Part shown: piece after piece, positions 25,901 through 34,948 of the stretch
How positions within the stretch are numbered: position 1 is the stretch's first letter
Layout: the number at the start of each line of letters is the position of its first letter
Assembly (NCBI GenBank): GCA_029624735.1
Contig: JARSSM010000009.1
Coordinates: 47,336 to 111,335, forward strand
Length of the DNA stretch: 64,000 bases
Direction: 5' to 3'
Source of the DNA: Defluviicoccus sp.
Lineage (GTDB): Bacteria; Pseudomonadota; Alphaproteobacteria; Rhodospirillales; Defluviicoccaceae
Made by a program: the position numbers and the translations under genes
The notes under the pieces: generated by a model
The model's input: only the letters and a program-made list of their open reading frames with translations
The model's database searches: none
Told to the model about the DNA's origin: nothing

Positions 25901-26538
25901 CGTCGAAGCCAGCACCATCGATCCGCGTTGACCTGCAGTTGATCGCGCAGATGATCGAGGCCAATTCGCGCGTCCTCGATGTCGGCTGCGGCGACGGCAT
26001 GCTGCTCGCCTATCTCTGGCATGTTAAGAGCGTGGATGGCCGCGGGATCGAACTCTCAAGCGAAGGCGTCAACGCGTGTGTCAGCGCCGGCCTGTCTGTC
26101 ATTCAAGGTGACGCAGACACAGACTTGGCAGAATACCCCGATGCTGCATTTGACTATGTCGTCTTGAGTCAGACGCTGCAGGCGATGCGGGCGCCACGCC
26201 AAGTCCTGATCGAGCTGTTACGGATCGGCAAGCGCGCGATTGTTTCCATGCCAAACTTCGCTCATTGGCGACTCCGGCTTGCGTTGCTGTTCACCGGCCG
26301 CATGCCGCGCAACAGGGTTCTGGAGGAGGCTTGGCACGACACTCCGAATATTCACTTGTGCACGATTCGTGACTTCGTAGCATTGTGCGACAGTGTCGGC
26401 ATTACGGTAGAGCGATCGCTTTTCCTCAACGATCAGGGATCACCAAGCCATTTCGGCCGCTCTCTGGCGCTCGCCAATCTCTTGGGCGAACAGGCGGTGT
26501 TCCTGCTCTCCAGCCGCAAGAAGCCGCCGACTGCGTGA
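25897..26538 (+). CDS. metW: Methionine biosynthesis protein MetW
   Basis: A 213-residue class I methyltransferase-fold protein with [16 protein letters not shown] as the SAM-binding loop and [12 protein letters not shown] as motif II. The C-terminal NMPNFAHW-type run ([23 protein letters not shown]) is characteristic of MetW. In metXW organisms MetW is required together with MetX for homoserine acylation, probably as an activating partner. It overlaps metX by an ATGA, so equal production is expected. It is convergent with the next gene. Confidence 0.93.
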   Translation: MTSKPAPSIRVDLQLIAQMIEANSRVLDVGCGDGMLLAYLWHVKSVDGRGIELSSEGVNACVSAGLSVIQGDADTDLAEYPDAAFDYVVLSQTLQAMRAPRQVLIELLRIGKRAIVSMPNFAHWRLRLALLFTGRMPRNRVLEEAWHDTPNIHLCTIRDFVALCDSVGITVERSLFLNDQGSPSHFGRSLALANLLGEQAVFLLSSRKKPPTA

Positions 26539-26568
26539 GGACAGCCGGCGGAGCTTAGGCCGGCTGCG

Positions 26569-27282
26569 TCAGCGCAACGCTACGGCGACGTAGGGCTGCC
26601 GTACAGCGCCTTCGAATGTCGGTTGACCACCGTAAATCTGTTTCGTTGCCTCGAACACCACGACGCCGGCGAACGTCTTGAACCAGCGTTCCCCCACCTC
26701 CTCCCAGACAACCGCCGACGACAAGAACACCCGCGAGCGCGACGGCGGCACGAAGAGGGCGGCGCTGGCCTTGAGCGGTGTAAACATCACGTGACGCAAG
26801 CCGCGCGAGAGCTGGTGCGTCGAGTATGGCCGGCCATGACCGAAAGGCGTCCGTTCCGACTGCGCCCAGAGGCCATGCAGGTTCGGCACAACGGCAATCA
26901 TCCGACCGCTGTCGCTCAGCACGCGCCAGATCTCGCGCATCATCGGCCGCACGTGCTCGGAGCACTCAAGGGCGTGGACCAGGAGCGCGCGGTCGATCGA
27001 TCGGTCGGCAAACGGCAGGCTGTTCTCGTCGACCAGCGCCGTCTGCGAGGCGCCATCCGCGGGCCACGGGATAACACCCTGTGCCGCTGGCATCACCGCC
27101 AGCACACTGTCAGCCTCGCCACGGAACGGATCGAGGAAGGGTGTTGCGTAACCAAGCCCAAGAACGGAATGTCCCGCAACATCGGGCCACATCTGGCGCA
27201 CCCGGCGGGCAATCATACGGCGCGCCACCCCTCCGAGCGCACTCGCGTAGAAATCACGCAGATCGATGGCGTCGGTCCACAT
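26569..27282 (-). CDS. SAM-dependent methyltransferase domain protein
   Basis: A 237-residue protein with the Methyltransf_11 pattern: HSVLGLGYATPFLDPFRG in place of the usual glycine-rich SAM loop, then LPFADRSIDRALLVHALE and MMREIWRVLSDSGRMIAVVPN. The loop is GLGYATP rather than the classical GxGxG, so SAM binding is likely but not certain. The substrate is unknown. It is divergent from gloB with a short shared promoter region of about 70 bases, an arrangement repeated in many alphaproteobacteria. Confidence 0.8.
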   Translation of the reverse strand: MWTDAIDLRDFYASALGGVARRMIARRVRQMWPDVAGHSVLGLGYATPFLDPFRGEADSVLAVMPAAQGVIPWPADGASQTALVDENSLPFADRSIDRALLVHALECSEHVRPMMREIWRVLSDSGRMIAVVPNLHGLWAQSERTPFGHGRPYSTHQLSRGLRHVMFTPLKASAALFVPPSRSRVFLSSAVVWEEVGERWFKTFAGVVVFEATKQIYGGQPTFEGAVRQPYVAVALR

Positions 27283-27351
27283 CGTGTGGAGAGTCTAGCG
27301 CATCGAGCCAGCGCGATGGTAGTCTCGATAAGGACCGCACGAGCGGTCGCC

Positions 27352-28146
27352 ATGAGGCCGTTCGAACGGGCAGGCGGAACGGTGCTGCAGATCCACCAGA
27401 TCCCGGTTTTGCGCGACAATTACGTCTATCTCGCCCGTGATGCGGACAGCGGTGCATGCGCGGCCGTCGACCCCAGCGTTGCCGGCCCCGTTCTTTCGGC
27501 TCTCGACGCACTCGGATGGCGGCTCACGCACATCCTCAACACGCACCACCACGCAGATCACGTGGGCGGCAATGCTGAGCTGAAAGAGGCGACAGGCTGC
27601 ACCATCATCGGCCACGGCCGCGATGCAAGCCGCATCCCCGGCATCGACCGCGGCGTGGCAGAGGGAGACGAGGTTGCGATCGGCGCCCAGACGGCGCGCG
27701 TCATCGAAGTTTATGGCCACACGCGCGGTCACATCGCCTACTGGTTCTCGCAGTCTCAGGCGTTGTTTTGCGGCGATACGCTGTTTTCGCTCGGCTGTGG
27801 CCGCCTTTTCGAAGGGCGGCCAGAGGAAATGTGGGCGAGCCTTTCGAAGCTCCGCGCACTGCCCGATGACACGCGCGTTTATTGCGCTCACGAGTACACG
27901 GCGAGCAATGCCGCATTCGCCCTCTCAATCGATGGCGCGAATCCGGCCCTGATCAAGCGCGCGGCCGAGGTTCGTGATCTGCGCGCGCGCGGCTTGCCGA
28001 CGGTGCCGTCGACGATCGGCACAGAACGGCTGACCAACCCCTTTCTGCGCGCGGACGATGCGGGGCTCAAACAGGCGATCGGTTTGCCCGCAGCCTCGAC
28101 CGTTGATGTCTTTGCCCAGATCAGGCGACACAAGGACGTATTCTGA
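27352..28146 (+). CDS. gloB: Hydroxyacylglutathione hydrolase (glyoxalase II)
   Basis: Metallo-beta-lactamase-fold enzyme that hydrolyses S-lactoylglutathione, the second step in methylglyoxal removal. The binuclear metal motif THHHADHVGG is clear. Further ligands are in VYGHTRGHIAYW, FCGDTLFSLGCGRLFEG and YCAHEYTASNAAFAL. The C-terminal HAGH domain (about residues 175-264) supplies glutathione-binding residues. The ATG at 27352 gives 264 residues; a GTG at 27382 (behind GGCGGA) gives 254, closer to the family norm, and may be the true start. A glutathione S-transferase gene follows 13 bases later, consistent with a thiol-dependent detoxification pair. Confidence 0.93.
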   Translation: MRPFERAGGTVLQIHQIPVLRDNYVYLARDADSGACAAVDPSVAGPVLSALDALGWRLTHILNTHHHADHVGGNAELKEATGCTIIGHGRDASRIPGIDRGVAEGDEVAIGAQTARVIEVYGHTRGHIAYWFSQSQALFCGDTLFSLGCGRLFEGRPEEMWASLSKLRALPDDTRVYCAHEYTASNAAFALSIDGANPALIKRAAEVRDLRARGLPTVPSTIGTERLTNPFLRADDAGLKQAIGLPAASTVDVFAQIRRHKDVF

Positions 28147-28159
28147 AGGGTTCAGAGCC

Positions 28160-28765
28160 ATGAAACTGCGCTATTCGCCGACATCCCCCTACGTTCGCAA
28201 GGTGAGCGCAACGGCGATCGAAAAATGTTTGGACGATCGGATCGAGCGGATTCCAACCAATGTTTGGGACGCTGCGACCGATATCGGTAACGACAACCCA
28301 CTGGGCAAAGTGCCAACGCTGATTACCGACGACGTTGGCGTCCTCTATGACTCTCCTGTCATCTGCGAGTACCTGGATTCGCTCGCTCCCACGCCGCGCC
28401 TGTTTCCGCTTGCAGGCCCGCGGCGCTGGCAGGCGCTGAAGCAGCAAGCGCTCGCAGACGGCTTGCTCGATGCCGGTGTGGCCTGCTTCTTGGAGGCGCG
28501 GCGGCCCGAGAGCGAGCGCTCCGCCGGCTGGATCGCCCGCCAATCGGCCACAGCACGCCGCGTTCTTGATGCGATGGAGGCCGATGTGTCGTCGTTCTCG
28601 CCGGAGATCACGATTGGCCACATCGCAACCGCCTGCGCGCTGGGCTGGTTGCTGTACCGCCAGCCGTTCGAAGATTGGCGGCCGGCCAGACAGCGCCTGA
28701 ACGGCTGGTACGAGCAGTTCCTTGCCCGGCCATCAATGCAAGCAACGCTGCCGCACGAGCCCTGA
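28160..28765 (+). CDS. Glutathione S-transferase family protein
   Basis: A 201-residue cytosolic protein. Residues 1-80 form the thioredoxin-like N-terminal domain (MKLRYSPTSPYVRKVSATAI) with the glutathione-site segment KVPTLITDDVGVLYDSPVICEYL. The helical C-terminal domain spans about 90-200. The SPY/SPT motif in the first loop replaces the tyrosine or cysteine of other classes. A ribosome site (GAAGGG) precedes the ATG. It follows gloB in the same direction and is probably co-transcribed with it. The substrate is unknown. Confidence 0.87.
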   Translation: MKLRYSPTSPYVRKVSATAIEKCLDDRIERIPTNVWDAATDIGNDNPLGKVPTLITDDVGVLYDSPVICEYLDSLAPTPRLFPLAGPRRWQALKQQALADGLLDAGVACFLEARRPESERSAGWIARQSATARRVLDAMEADVSSFSPEITIGHIATACALGWLLYRQPFEDWRPARQRLNGWYEQFLARPSMQATLPHEP

Positions 28766-28788
28766 ACCGCCGCAAGGATACCGGCGCG

Positions 28789-29487
28789 CTACGGCACCTC
28801 CTCGGCGACGATCTCTTCCAAGCGCTGGCGATTGATGATCTTGACCGCGCCCCGTTTGAGCGCGATCAGGCCTGCCTCCTCCCAGGCCCGCAGCTGCTTG
28901 TTCACCGCCTCACGCGACGTGCCGATCATGCTCGCAAGCATGTGCTGCGAGAGCCGAACCGTTCCCGGATCGCCTCCCGCGCCGTTATTGGCTGCGTGAT
29001 CGGCGGCGGCGAGCAGGCGTTTGGCGAGACGCGAGCGGAGATCGAGAAAGAAGAAGTCCTCGACCTGAGCACTGGTGGCCCGCAACCGTTCGCACAGCAC
29101 TTCCAACAGCTTGATGCAGACCTGGGGGTTGCGTTCGAGGAACGGCAGAAAGTCACGCCGGCTCAAGACGACAAGCTCGGTTGCATCCATCGCAAATGCG
29201 TCGGCGGTGCGCGAACCGCCGTCGATCAGCGCGATCTCGCCGAACACCTCACCCGGGTTGATAACGTTGAGGATGACTTCGCGGCCTTCACTCGAGTACG
29301 AGCAAATGCGTACGCGGCCACGCACGACCGCCATCATCGAATTGCCCGGATCGCCCTTGAGAAACACGGCCTCGTTCGGCCGGCACAGCCGCGTGATCGC
29401 CATTCGCGCGAGCTGGTCCAGTTCGGCAGCTGCGAGGTGTCTCAGCAGAAAATGCTGTCCCAACAGGTCCCTAACGGCGGGGATCAT
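28789..29487 (-). CDS. Crp/Fnr-family transcriptional regulator
   Basis: A 232-residue regulator. The N-terminal cyclic-nucleotide-binding-type beta barrel spans about 15-130 (NPGEVFGEIALIDGGSRTADAFA). A dimer helix precedes a winged helix-turn-helix (about 165-225) with LSQHMLASMIGTSREAVNKQL as recognition region. The pocket keeps GE and the R-T pair (GEIALIDGGSRTA), so binding of cAMP or a related nucleotide is plausible. There are no N-terminal cysteines for an Fnr-type iron-sulphur cluster. The ATG at 29487 was chosen for its GGGAGA ribosome site. It is convergent with the GST gene. Targets are unknown. Confidence 0.9.
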   Translation of the reverse strand: MIPAVRDLLGQHFLLRHLAAAELDQLARMAITRLCRPNEAVFLKGDPGNSMMAVVRGRVRICSYSSEGREVILNVINPGEVFGEIALIDGGSRTADAFAMDATELVVLSRRDFLPFLERNPQVCIKLLEVLCERLRATSAQVEDFFFLDLRSRLAKRLLAAADHAANNGAGGDPGTVRLSQHMLASMIGTSREAVNKQLRAWEEAGLIALKRGAVKIINRQRLEEIVAEEVP

Positions 29488-29653
29488 TACAGTCTCCCGT
29501 GCAACCGGATTGGCTCGACGGCCGCGGGCCAACCCCTGCCGTGCTCGCGTCACCCAAACCTCTGTTCGGCGATCGGCGAACAAGGGGGGCGGATAGCTGC
29601 CGACCCCCCTCGCCTTCGTTCATGCTCCCCCTAAAGCGCGGAGCACGGGCCGT

Positions 29654-30088
29654 CTAGGCCGCGGGCGGAATGCGCAGCACCTGCCCCGGATAGATCTTGT
29701 CGGGGTGGCTCAGCATCGGCTTATTAGCCTCAAATATTTGATTATATTTGTTGGCGTCTCCGTAGTGCTGTTTAGCAATCTTGGAAAGTGTATCTCCGGA
29801 CTTGACGGTGTAAAAGGTCGCCGCCTGCCCAGCAGACGCGGTAATATTGTCCTCGACCTTTGCAATTCCCTCGACATTGCCGAGCGCGAGGACGATTTTT
29901 TCCTTTGTCGCCTGATCGGTCGCTGCGCCTTCAACCTTGACCGTGTCCCCCTCGACTTGGATCTTGAGATCCTTCGCCGCCAAGCCGTGCTTGCCAAGCT
30001 CGGCCATGAGTTGATCCGTCGTTGGCGGCTTGTCGCCACCCAGACCCAGTTTGGCCCCGGCTGCTTTGATAAAATCGAAGATACCCAT
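29654..30088 (-). CDS. BON + LysM domain protein (YgaU/Kbp-like)
   Basis: A 144-residue protein with the E. coli YgaU/Kbp layout: a short N-terminal helix (MGIFDFIKAAGAKLG), a BON domain (about 25-85) and a C-terminal LysM domain (about 92-141, FYTVKSGDTLSKIAKQHYGD to YPGQVLRIP). The E. coli protein is a cytoplasmic potassium-binding stress protein; by homology this one may sense potassium or osmotic state. There is no signal peptide, which argues against peptidoglycan binding despite the LysM domain. It appears to be a single-gene unit. Confidence 0.9.
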   Translation of the reverse strand: MGIFDFIKAAGAKLGLGGDKPPTTDQLMAELGKHGLAAKDLKIQVEGDTVKVEGAATDQATKEKIVLALGNVEGIAKVEDNITASAGQAATFYTVKSGDTLSKIAKQHYGDANKYNQIFEANKPMLSHPDKIYPGQVLRIPPAA

Positions 30089-30230
30089 GATCGTCTTCTC
30101 CTCCTTGCGGTGCAGTCATCGTCGTTGCGAATCCCTTACGAACGCCGATGATGCCAGCAAGACCTCAGCGGCGCACGTTAAACCTCCGCGTGCATCGACT
30201 CCGAGGCAGCGCCAACGCTGCCGCCGGCGT

Positions 30231-30638
30231 TCAATAGGTCATGCGGGCATCGAGCGTCTTCGCGCTCTCGATCCAGCGGCCGATCTCGGCAGCGCTCGGT
30301 ACGCGGCGGGTCAGTTTCCTTGCGGTATTTACCTCGGCCAGCTTCGCCGCCAAGTTTTCCGCATTCCGGGTGCGCAGCTCCTTGACGGTATCGACTCCTG
30401 CGGCCTCCAGCAGTTCAGAGAACTCCGGACCGATGCCGGACACCCGCATCAGATCGGCCATGTTCGCCCACTTCAAGAGCTGCTTCTCGGCCAGCCCGGT
30501 TTGCGCCGCGAGATCGTGCCGCCCCTTCGGTGCCGCACAAGCGTTCAGCAGGTCGGCGACCGACTTGATCCCGGCTTCGCGGAGCTTGCCTGCGAGAACC
30601 GGCCCGATCCCTTCAATCTCCTCGATATTGATGCTCAA
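30231..30638 (-). CDS. DUF4332 helix-hairpin-helix protein
   Basis: A 135-residue protein beginning at a TTG (30638) behind a strong GGGGAGGAAA ribosome site; no upstream ATG fits. It carries two helix-hairpin-helix units: IEEIEGIGPVLAGKLREAGI near the start and DLMRVSGIGPEFSELLEAAG in the middle. The C-terminal part (VPSAAEIGRWIESAKTLD) completes the DUF4332 pattern. Such domains bind DNA or other helices non-specifically, but the biological role of the family is not known. No partner gene is evident. Confidence 0.82.
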   Translation of the reverse strand: MSINIEEIEGIGPVLAGKLREAGIKSVADLLNACAAPKGRHDLAAQTGLAEKQLLKWANMADLMRVSGIGPEFSELLEAAGVDTVKELRTRNAENLAAKLAEVNTARKLTRRVPSAAEIGRWIESAKTLDARMTY

Positions 30639-30929
30639 GATTTCCTCCCCACGTTCAAGGAACCGAAAACCAGAAGCCAGTATCGCGCGAGAAAGGGAGA
30701 AAGGTCGAGAGCAAGTGCGACCAGCCACGTAGCGGACGCTTTGCACGGCGAAAACCGCTGCTGGATCGCTCGCGTGTTGACGCTGCCCGACGATCGCGCC
30801 GTCCCAAACAGATCGCCTTATTGACAGGACAAACAGCCGCGGACTAATCGTCCACCGAGAATACAGGAGCGGGTTTGACAGCCGCACGGCGGTTGTCCTG
30901 CCGCAAGCGGCGGAAGCGAAAGGCAGGCG

Positions 30930-31763
30930 ATGGGCTGGGCAGTCCCGGTTACTGCGGACGCGCTGCAGACGTGTTTGGGGAGCCGGCGCTGGCCGCGGAC
31001 GGTTGACGTCCGCCGCCGTAATGCGTTCGAGCTGGCGCCATCGGTTCTGCCGGGAGCCACGTGGCGCGATCATCGCGCCGCAGCCGAATGGGGGCGCGAA
31101 TACCGCGATGCGCCGTGGGTCGTCGTCTATTGCGCGCACGGCGAACAGTTAAGCCAGGGGGCAGCCGCCGTCCTGCGCTCAGCAGGCGTCAACGCCTCGT
31201 TTCTGGAGGGCGGCTTTAGCGCTTGGCATTCCCTGAGCGCGCCGACGATCGCCCGCGCAAAGGTGGGGAACCTTGGCCCGGAGCGGCCGAGCCGATGGGT
31301 CACGGCGACGCGGCCCACGGTCAACCAGCTTGCGTGTCCGTGGTTCGTTCGCCGCTTCGTCGAGCCGGAAGCCCTCTTTCATTTCGTCGCCGCCGAGCAT
31401 GTCGCCGCGGTGGCGCAGGAGATCGGCGCCGTCGCCTACGACGTTCTCGGCGTGCCGTTTCCCCCCGATCCCGTCGGAACGACTCTGGAAGCAATGGTGA
31501 GCTTTTTCGACGTCATCGATCCTCCCCTGCAACGCTTGGCGACGATCGTCCAGGCTGCCGATAGCGGCGCGTTTGAGCTGGCGCCGCAGAGCGCCGGCGT
31601 TGCTGCGCTTGCGGCCGGTCTCGCCGCCGGCGCTGAGAACGAAGGCGAGCGCTTCGCGGCGGCGCTCACGCTGTTCGACGCGCTTTACGCGTGGGCACGC
31701 TCAACCGAACCGGCCCAGGTTTTGCCGCACGCCGGAGCCGCGCGGGCGCTCCCGCAGGCCTAG
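30930..31763 (+). CDS. Rhodanese domain fused to ChrB-type C-terminal domain
   Basis: A 277-residue fusion. Residues about 10-115 are rhodanese-like, with a candidate catalytic Cys68 in VVYCAHGEQLSQGAAAVLR followed by FLEGGFSAWHSL. Residues about 125-265 are the ChrB C-terminal domain, visible in VNQLACPWFVRRFVEPEALF and IGAVAYDVLGVPF. ChrB proteins regulate or accompany chromate efflux by ChrA, but no ChrA gene is adjacent and the ChrB N-terminal DNA-binding part is absent. A role in chromate or sulphur-oxyanion stress is inferred. The gene is followed by speB on the same strand, 72 bases apart. Confidence 0.83.
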   Translation: MGWAVPVTADALQTCLGSRRWPRTVDVRRRNAFELAPSVLPGATWRDHRAAAEWGREYRDAPWVVVYCAHGEQLSQGAAAVLRSAGVNASFLEGGFSAWHSLSAPTIARAKVGNLGPERPSRWVTATRPTVNQLACPWFVRRFVEPEALFHFVAAEHVAAVAQEIGAVAYDVLGVPFPPDPVGTTLEAMVSFFDVIDPPLQRLATIVQAADSGAFELAPQSAGVAALAAGLAAGAENEGERFAAALTLFDALYAWARSTEPAQVLPHAGAARALPQA

Positions 31764-31835
31764 CCGCTCCTTCGGTTGGCGGATCGCGTGCCGCCACGGC
31801 ATCGGGGCGCGAACAATTATGGGAGCACCGCGTCG

Positions 31836-32747
31836 ATGGGCGCAGTCCCGACCTTTGCCCTGCCGCCGACTTTCCTCGGCCTCGGTTCCGAGCGCGCTGG
31901 CGCGGCGATCACGGTCGCCGGCATCCCGTTCGATCTCGGCACCACCAATCGGCCGGGCGCCCGCTTCGGCCCGGAAGCGATCCGCGGCGCAAGCCGGATG
32001 CTCGTCGACGGCGACCATCCGGCGTTTGCCTGCGACCCAACAAGCCTTGGCGTGTGCGACATCGGGAACTTCGAGATTGCACTCGGCGACATCGCTGCCA
32101 CCCTGGCGCTGATTGAGGACCAGGCGGCCGGTATCGGCCACCTGATCAGCTTCGGCGGCGATCACAGCATCACCTTGCCACTCTTGCGGGCGCTTGCGCC
32201 GAAGCACGGTCCGCTGGGGCTGATCCATTTTGACGCCCACGTCGACACCTGGCCCGAAAGCTTCGGCCAGCGTTTCGGCCACGGCTCGCCGTTTTTCCAC
32301 GCCATCGAGGGGCATCTGGTCGATCCGCAGCGGATGGTCCAGATCGGCATCCGCTCGCCCGTACAGCAGGACACCGTCCGCTGGACCCGCGACCAGGGCG
32401 TCAGCATCATTGCAGCTGAGACTGTCCACGAGCGCGGGCCGGCCGCAATCGCAGCCGACATCCGGGCCGTCGTCGGCAGCGGTCCGACCTATCTCACGTT
32501 CGATATCGACGCGCTTGATCCCGCCTTTGCGCCAGGCACCGGCACGCCCGAGATCGGCGGCCTTGCGAGCTGGCAGGCGCAATCGATTCTGCGCCGCCTG
32601 ACAGGGATCAACTTCGTCGGCATGGACGTCGTCGAGGTCGCGCCTGCCTATGACACGGCCGAGATCACGGCGCTGGCGGCTGCAACCTTCGCATGGGAAT
32701 ACCTGGCCCTCCTGAACCACGCCGCGATGCCGGCACCGGCCCGCTGA
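31836..32747 (+). CDS. speB: Agmatinase / ureohydrolase family protein
   Basis: Manganese ureohydrolase of about 303 residues that would convert agmatine to putrescine and urea, or act on a related guanidino compound. Metal-binding motifs are intact: FGGDHSITLP, IHFDAHVDTW and FDIDALDPAFAPGTGTPE. The ATG at 31836 is followed by the conserved region directly. An upstream in-frame ATG at 31776 is possible but gives an atypical N-terminus. The stop overlaps the next start (TGATG), so translation is coupled to the YbaK-type gene. True substrate specificity among agmatinase, guanidinobutyrase and similar enzymes is not certain. Confidence 0.88.
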   Translation: MGAVPTFALPPTFLGLGSERAGAAITVAGIPFDLGTTNRPGARFGPEAIRGASRMLVDGDHPAFACDPTSLGVCDIGNFEIALGDIAATLALIEDQAAGIGHLISFGGDHSITLPLLRALAPKHGPLGLIHFDAHVDTWPESFGQRFGHGSPFFHAIEGHLVDPQRMVQIGIRSPVQQDTVRWTRDQGVSIIAAETVHERGPAAIAADIRAVVGSGPTYLTFDIDALDPAFAPGTGTPEIGGLASWQAQSILRRLTGINFVGMDVVEVAPAYDTAEITALAAATFAWEYLALLNHAAMPAPAR

Positions 32748-33262
32748 TGCCCGCAATCGAAGCGGACCTGTTCGCGTTCCTCGCCCGGCTGGGCATTGCA
32801 ACCCGAACCGTGCGGCACCGGCCGGTGTTTACGGTCGAAGAAGCGCAAAGCGTGCGCGACGACCTGCCCGGCGGGCACACCAAGAACCTGTTCTTAAAGG
32901 ATAAGAAGGGAGCGCTGTGGCTGGTGGTGGCGGAAGAGACAGCGGCCGTCGACCTCAAGACACTGCCGGCGCGCATCGGTGCTGGCCGGCTTTCGTTTGC
33001 CAATGCGGCGGCTCTCAAGGATGTCCTTGGCATTGCGCCCGGATCGGTATCGCCGTTCGCACTCATCAATGATACCGCCCACGTCGTCCGCCTCGTGTTG
33101 GACGCCCGACTGCTGCGCCTCGATCCGCTCAACTTCCACCCACTCGATAACAGCGCAACCACCGCAATCGCCGCGCACGATCTCCTTGCCTTTCTCGCGG
33201 CGCTCGGCGTTCAGCCGCTCATCCTCGATCTCGGCAGCAATGGCACGGACGGCAGACCTTGA
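32747..33262 (+). CDS. YbaK/ProX-type prolyl-tRNA deacylase
   Basis: A 171-residue single-domain trans-editing protein. The family hydrolyses Ala-tRNA-Pro (ProX/PrdX type) to prevent mistranslation at proline codons. It shows TVRHRPVFTVEEAQSV, then the conserved GGHTKNLFLKDKKGALWLVV and the lysine-bearing strand that defines the pocket. FALINDTAHVVRLVLDARLL and NFHPLDNSATTAI are typical of ProX. Length is standard. It is translationally coupled to speB, a linkage with no obvious biochemical reason. Confidence 0.88.
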   Translation: MPAIEADLFAFLARLGIATRTVRHRPVFTVEEAQSVRDDLPGGHTKNLFLKDKKGALWLVVAEETAAVDLKTLPARIGAGRLSFANAAALKDVLGIAPGSVSPFALINDTAHVVRLVLDARLLRLDPLNFHPLDNSATTAIAAHDLLAFLAALGVQPLILDLGSNGTDGRP

Positions 33263-33333
33263 GTGCGGCGGCGGAAGCTGCCATCTATCGGGAAGATTGA
33301 ATCGCCCCTCAACGCAGATCCGGTTGTCTCGCA

Positions 33334-34236
33334 ATGATTCTTGAACCGAAACCGAGCGCAAACGCCGGCGCCGGCGTCATCAAGGACGCCGATGAAAAAA
33401 GCTTTCAAGCCGACGTCATCCAGGCCTCGATGAGCGTGCCGGTCATCGTCGATTTCTGGGCACCCTGGTGCGGCCCCTGCAAGCAGCTCGGACCACTCCT
33501 GGAGAGTGCGGTGCGCAAGGCAGCCGGCCGGCTGCGCCTGGTCAAGGTCAATGTCGATCAGTGCCAGCATCTTGCCGCCCAGCTGCGTGTGCAGTCGATC
33601 CCGATGGTCTACGCCTTCGTTGGCGGGCGCCCGGTCGATGCCTTCGTCGGTGCGCAGCAGGAAAGCCAGATCAACGCGTTTATCGATCGCCTGCTGAAGG
33701 CTGCGGGCCAACCCGCCGAGGGGCCGGCTGAACAGGCGGCGGCGCTACTGGAAGCCGGCAACGCCCGCGCTGCGGCTGATCTGTTTCAGCGAGTCCTGGC
33801 GCAGGACCCCGCTAACACCAAGGCTGCCGCCGGCCTGGTCCGCGCGCGGGTGATGCAGGGCGATCTCAAGGCCGCACGCAAGGTGCTGGATGGCTTGCCG
33901 CCGGCGGTGGCAAAGAGCAGCGACGTGGCAGCGGCGGCAGCAGCCGTGGAACTCGCCGAAGAAGGTGCTGGAGCGGGAGATGTCGCCAAGCTGCGCCGCA
34001 CGCTCGAGACGACGCCCGATGACCACGCGACCCGGTTCGCGCTGGCCGTAGCGCTCTACGGCAAACAGCACACCGAGGCCGCGATCGAGGAACTGCTGCG
34101 CATTATCCGCGCCGACCGCCACTGGAACGATGAGGCGGCACGCAAGCAGCTGGTGAAGATCTTTGATGCCTTGGGGCCAAGCCATCCGCTGACACTCGCA
34201 TCGCGCCGCCGGCTGTCGGCGATCTTGTTCTCATGA
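33334..34236 (+). CDS. CnoX/YbbN-type thioredoxin with TPR tail
   Basis: A 300-residue protein. The N-terminal thioredoxin domain (about 15-125) has the redox site WCGPC (Cys46, Cys49) and the cis-proline loop QSIPMVYAF. The C-terminal TPR region (about 135-290, LLEAGNARAAADLFQRVLAQ onward) matches the YbbN/CnoX family. In E. coli CnoX is a holdase that protects proteins under chlorine stress and hands them to chaperones. E. coli CnoX lacks an active CXXC, whereas alphaproteobacterial versions such as this one keep it and could also be reductases. It overlaps the LON-domain gene by four bases. Confidence 0.9.
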   Translation: MILEPKPSANAGAGVIKDADEKSFQADVIQASMSVPVIVDFWAPWCGPCKQLGPLLESAVRKAAGRLRLVKVNVDQCQHLAAQLRVQSIPMVYAFVGGRPVDAFVGAQQESQINAFIDRLLKAAGQPAEGPAEQAAALLEAGNARAAADLFQRVLAQDPANTKAAAGLVRARVMQGDLKAARKVLDGLPPAVAKSSDVAAAAAAVELAEEGAGAGDVAKLRRTLETTPDDHATRFALAVALYGKQHTEAAIEELLRIIRADRHWNDEAARKQLVKIFDALGPSHPLTLASRRRLSAILFS

Positions 34237-34904
34237 GCGAACCCCTTTCCGACGACCTTCTGCGCGGCCTGCCTCACGTCCTGCCAATCTTTCCGCTTGA
34301 GGGCGCCTTGCTGCTGCCGCACGGCCACCTGCCGCTGCACATCTTCGAGCCCCGCTACCGCAACATGGTCGAGCACGCGCTCGGCCGCGGCCGGGTGATC
34401 GGCATGATCCAGCCCCGCAGCCCCTACTCGCATCCAGTTCCGGACGACGCGGACATCTTCGCGCTTGGCTGCGCCGGCCGCATCGTTTCGTTTTCAGAAA
34501 GCGAGGATGGCCGCTTCCTTATCACGCTGAAAGGGGTTTGCCGGTTTCGCGTCATCGAGGAATTGCCGCCGCAGTGCGGCTTCCGCCGGGTGATGCCCGA
34601 CTACGGGCCGTTTCATTGCGATTTCAACGCTCTCGTCGAGGAGGGGATCGACCGCGAACGGCTGCTTGATGCCGCCCGCGCCTTTCTCAAATTGAAGGCG
34701 ATCGACTGTGACTGGAACGCAGTGCAGGCGGCGCCGACCGCAGCCCTGGTCACCGCGTTCGCCATGACCTGTCCCCTTGAACCGCGCGAGAAACAGGCGC
34801 TCTTGGAGTGTGAAAACTTTCTGGAGCGGGCGGAAATGCTGATCTCGCTGTTCGCGATGGCGGTTCTGGAGTCGGACGCACAGCCCTCCCGCAGCGAGCA
34901 TTAG
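34233..34904 (+). CDS. LON substrate-binding domain protein
   Basis: A 223-residue protein consisting of a LON N-terminal (substrate-recognition) domain without ATPase or protease parts. The start region LPHVLPIFPLEGALLLPHGHLPLHIFEPRY is typical, followed by IGMIQP and a helical C-terminal half (about 115-215). Such stand-alone proteins may recognise or deliver protein substrates, but their role is not established. Its ATGA overlap with the CnoX gene upstream fits a protein-quality-control operon. The Trm112 and DUF971 genes follow closely on the same strand. Confidence 0.88.
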   Translation: MSEPLSDDLLRGLPHVLPIFPLEGALLLPHGHLPLHIFEPRYRNMVEHALGRGRVIGMIQPRSPYSHPVPDDADIFALGCAGRIVSFSESEDGRFLITLKGVCRFRVIEELPPQCGFRRVMPDYGPFHCDFNALVEEGIDRERLLDAARAFLKLKAIDCDWNAVQAAPTAALVTAFAMTCPLEPREKQALLECENFLERAEMLISLFAMAVLESDAQPSRSEH

Positions 34905-34948
34905 GGCCGCGCCTGCCGGCGGAAGCAGGGAAATGAGTGGAGGTACGG

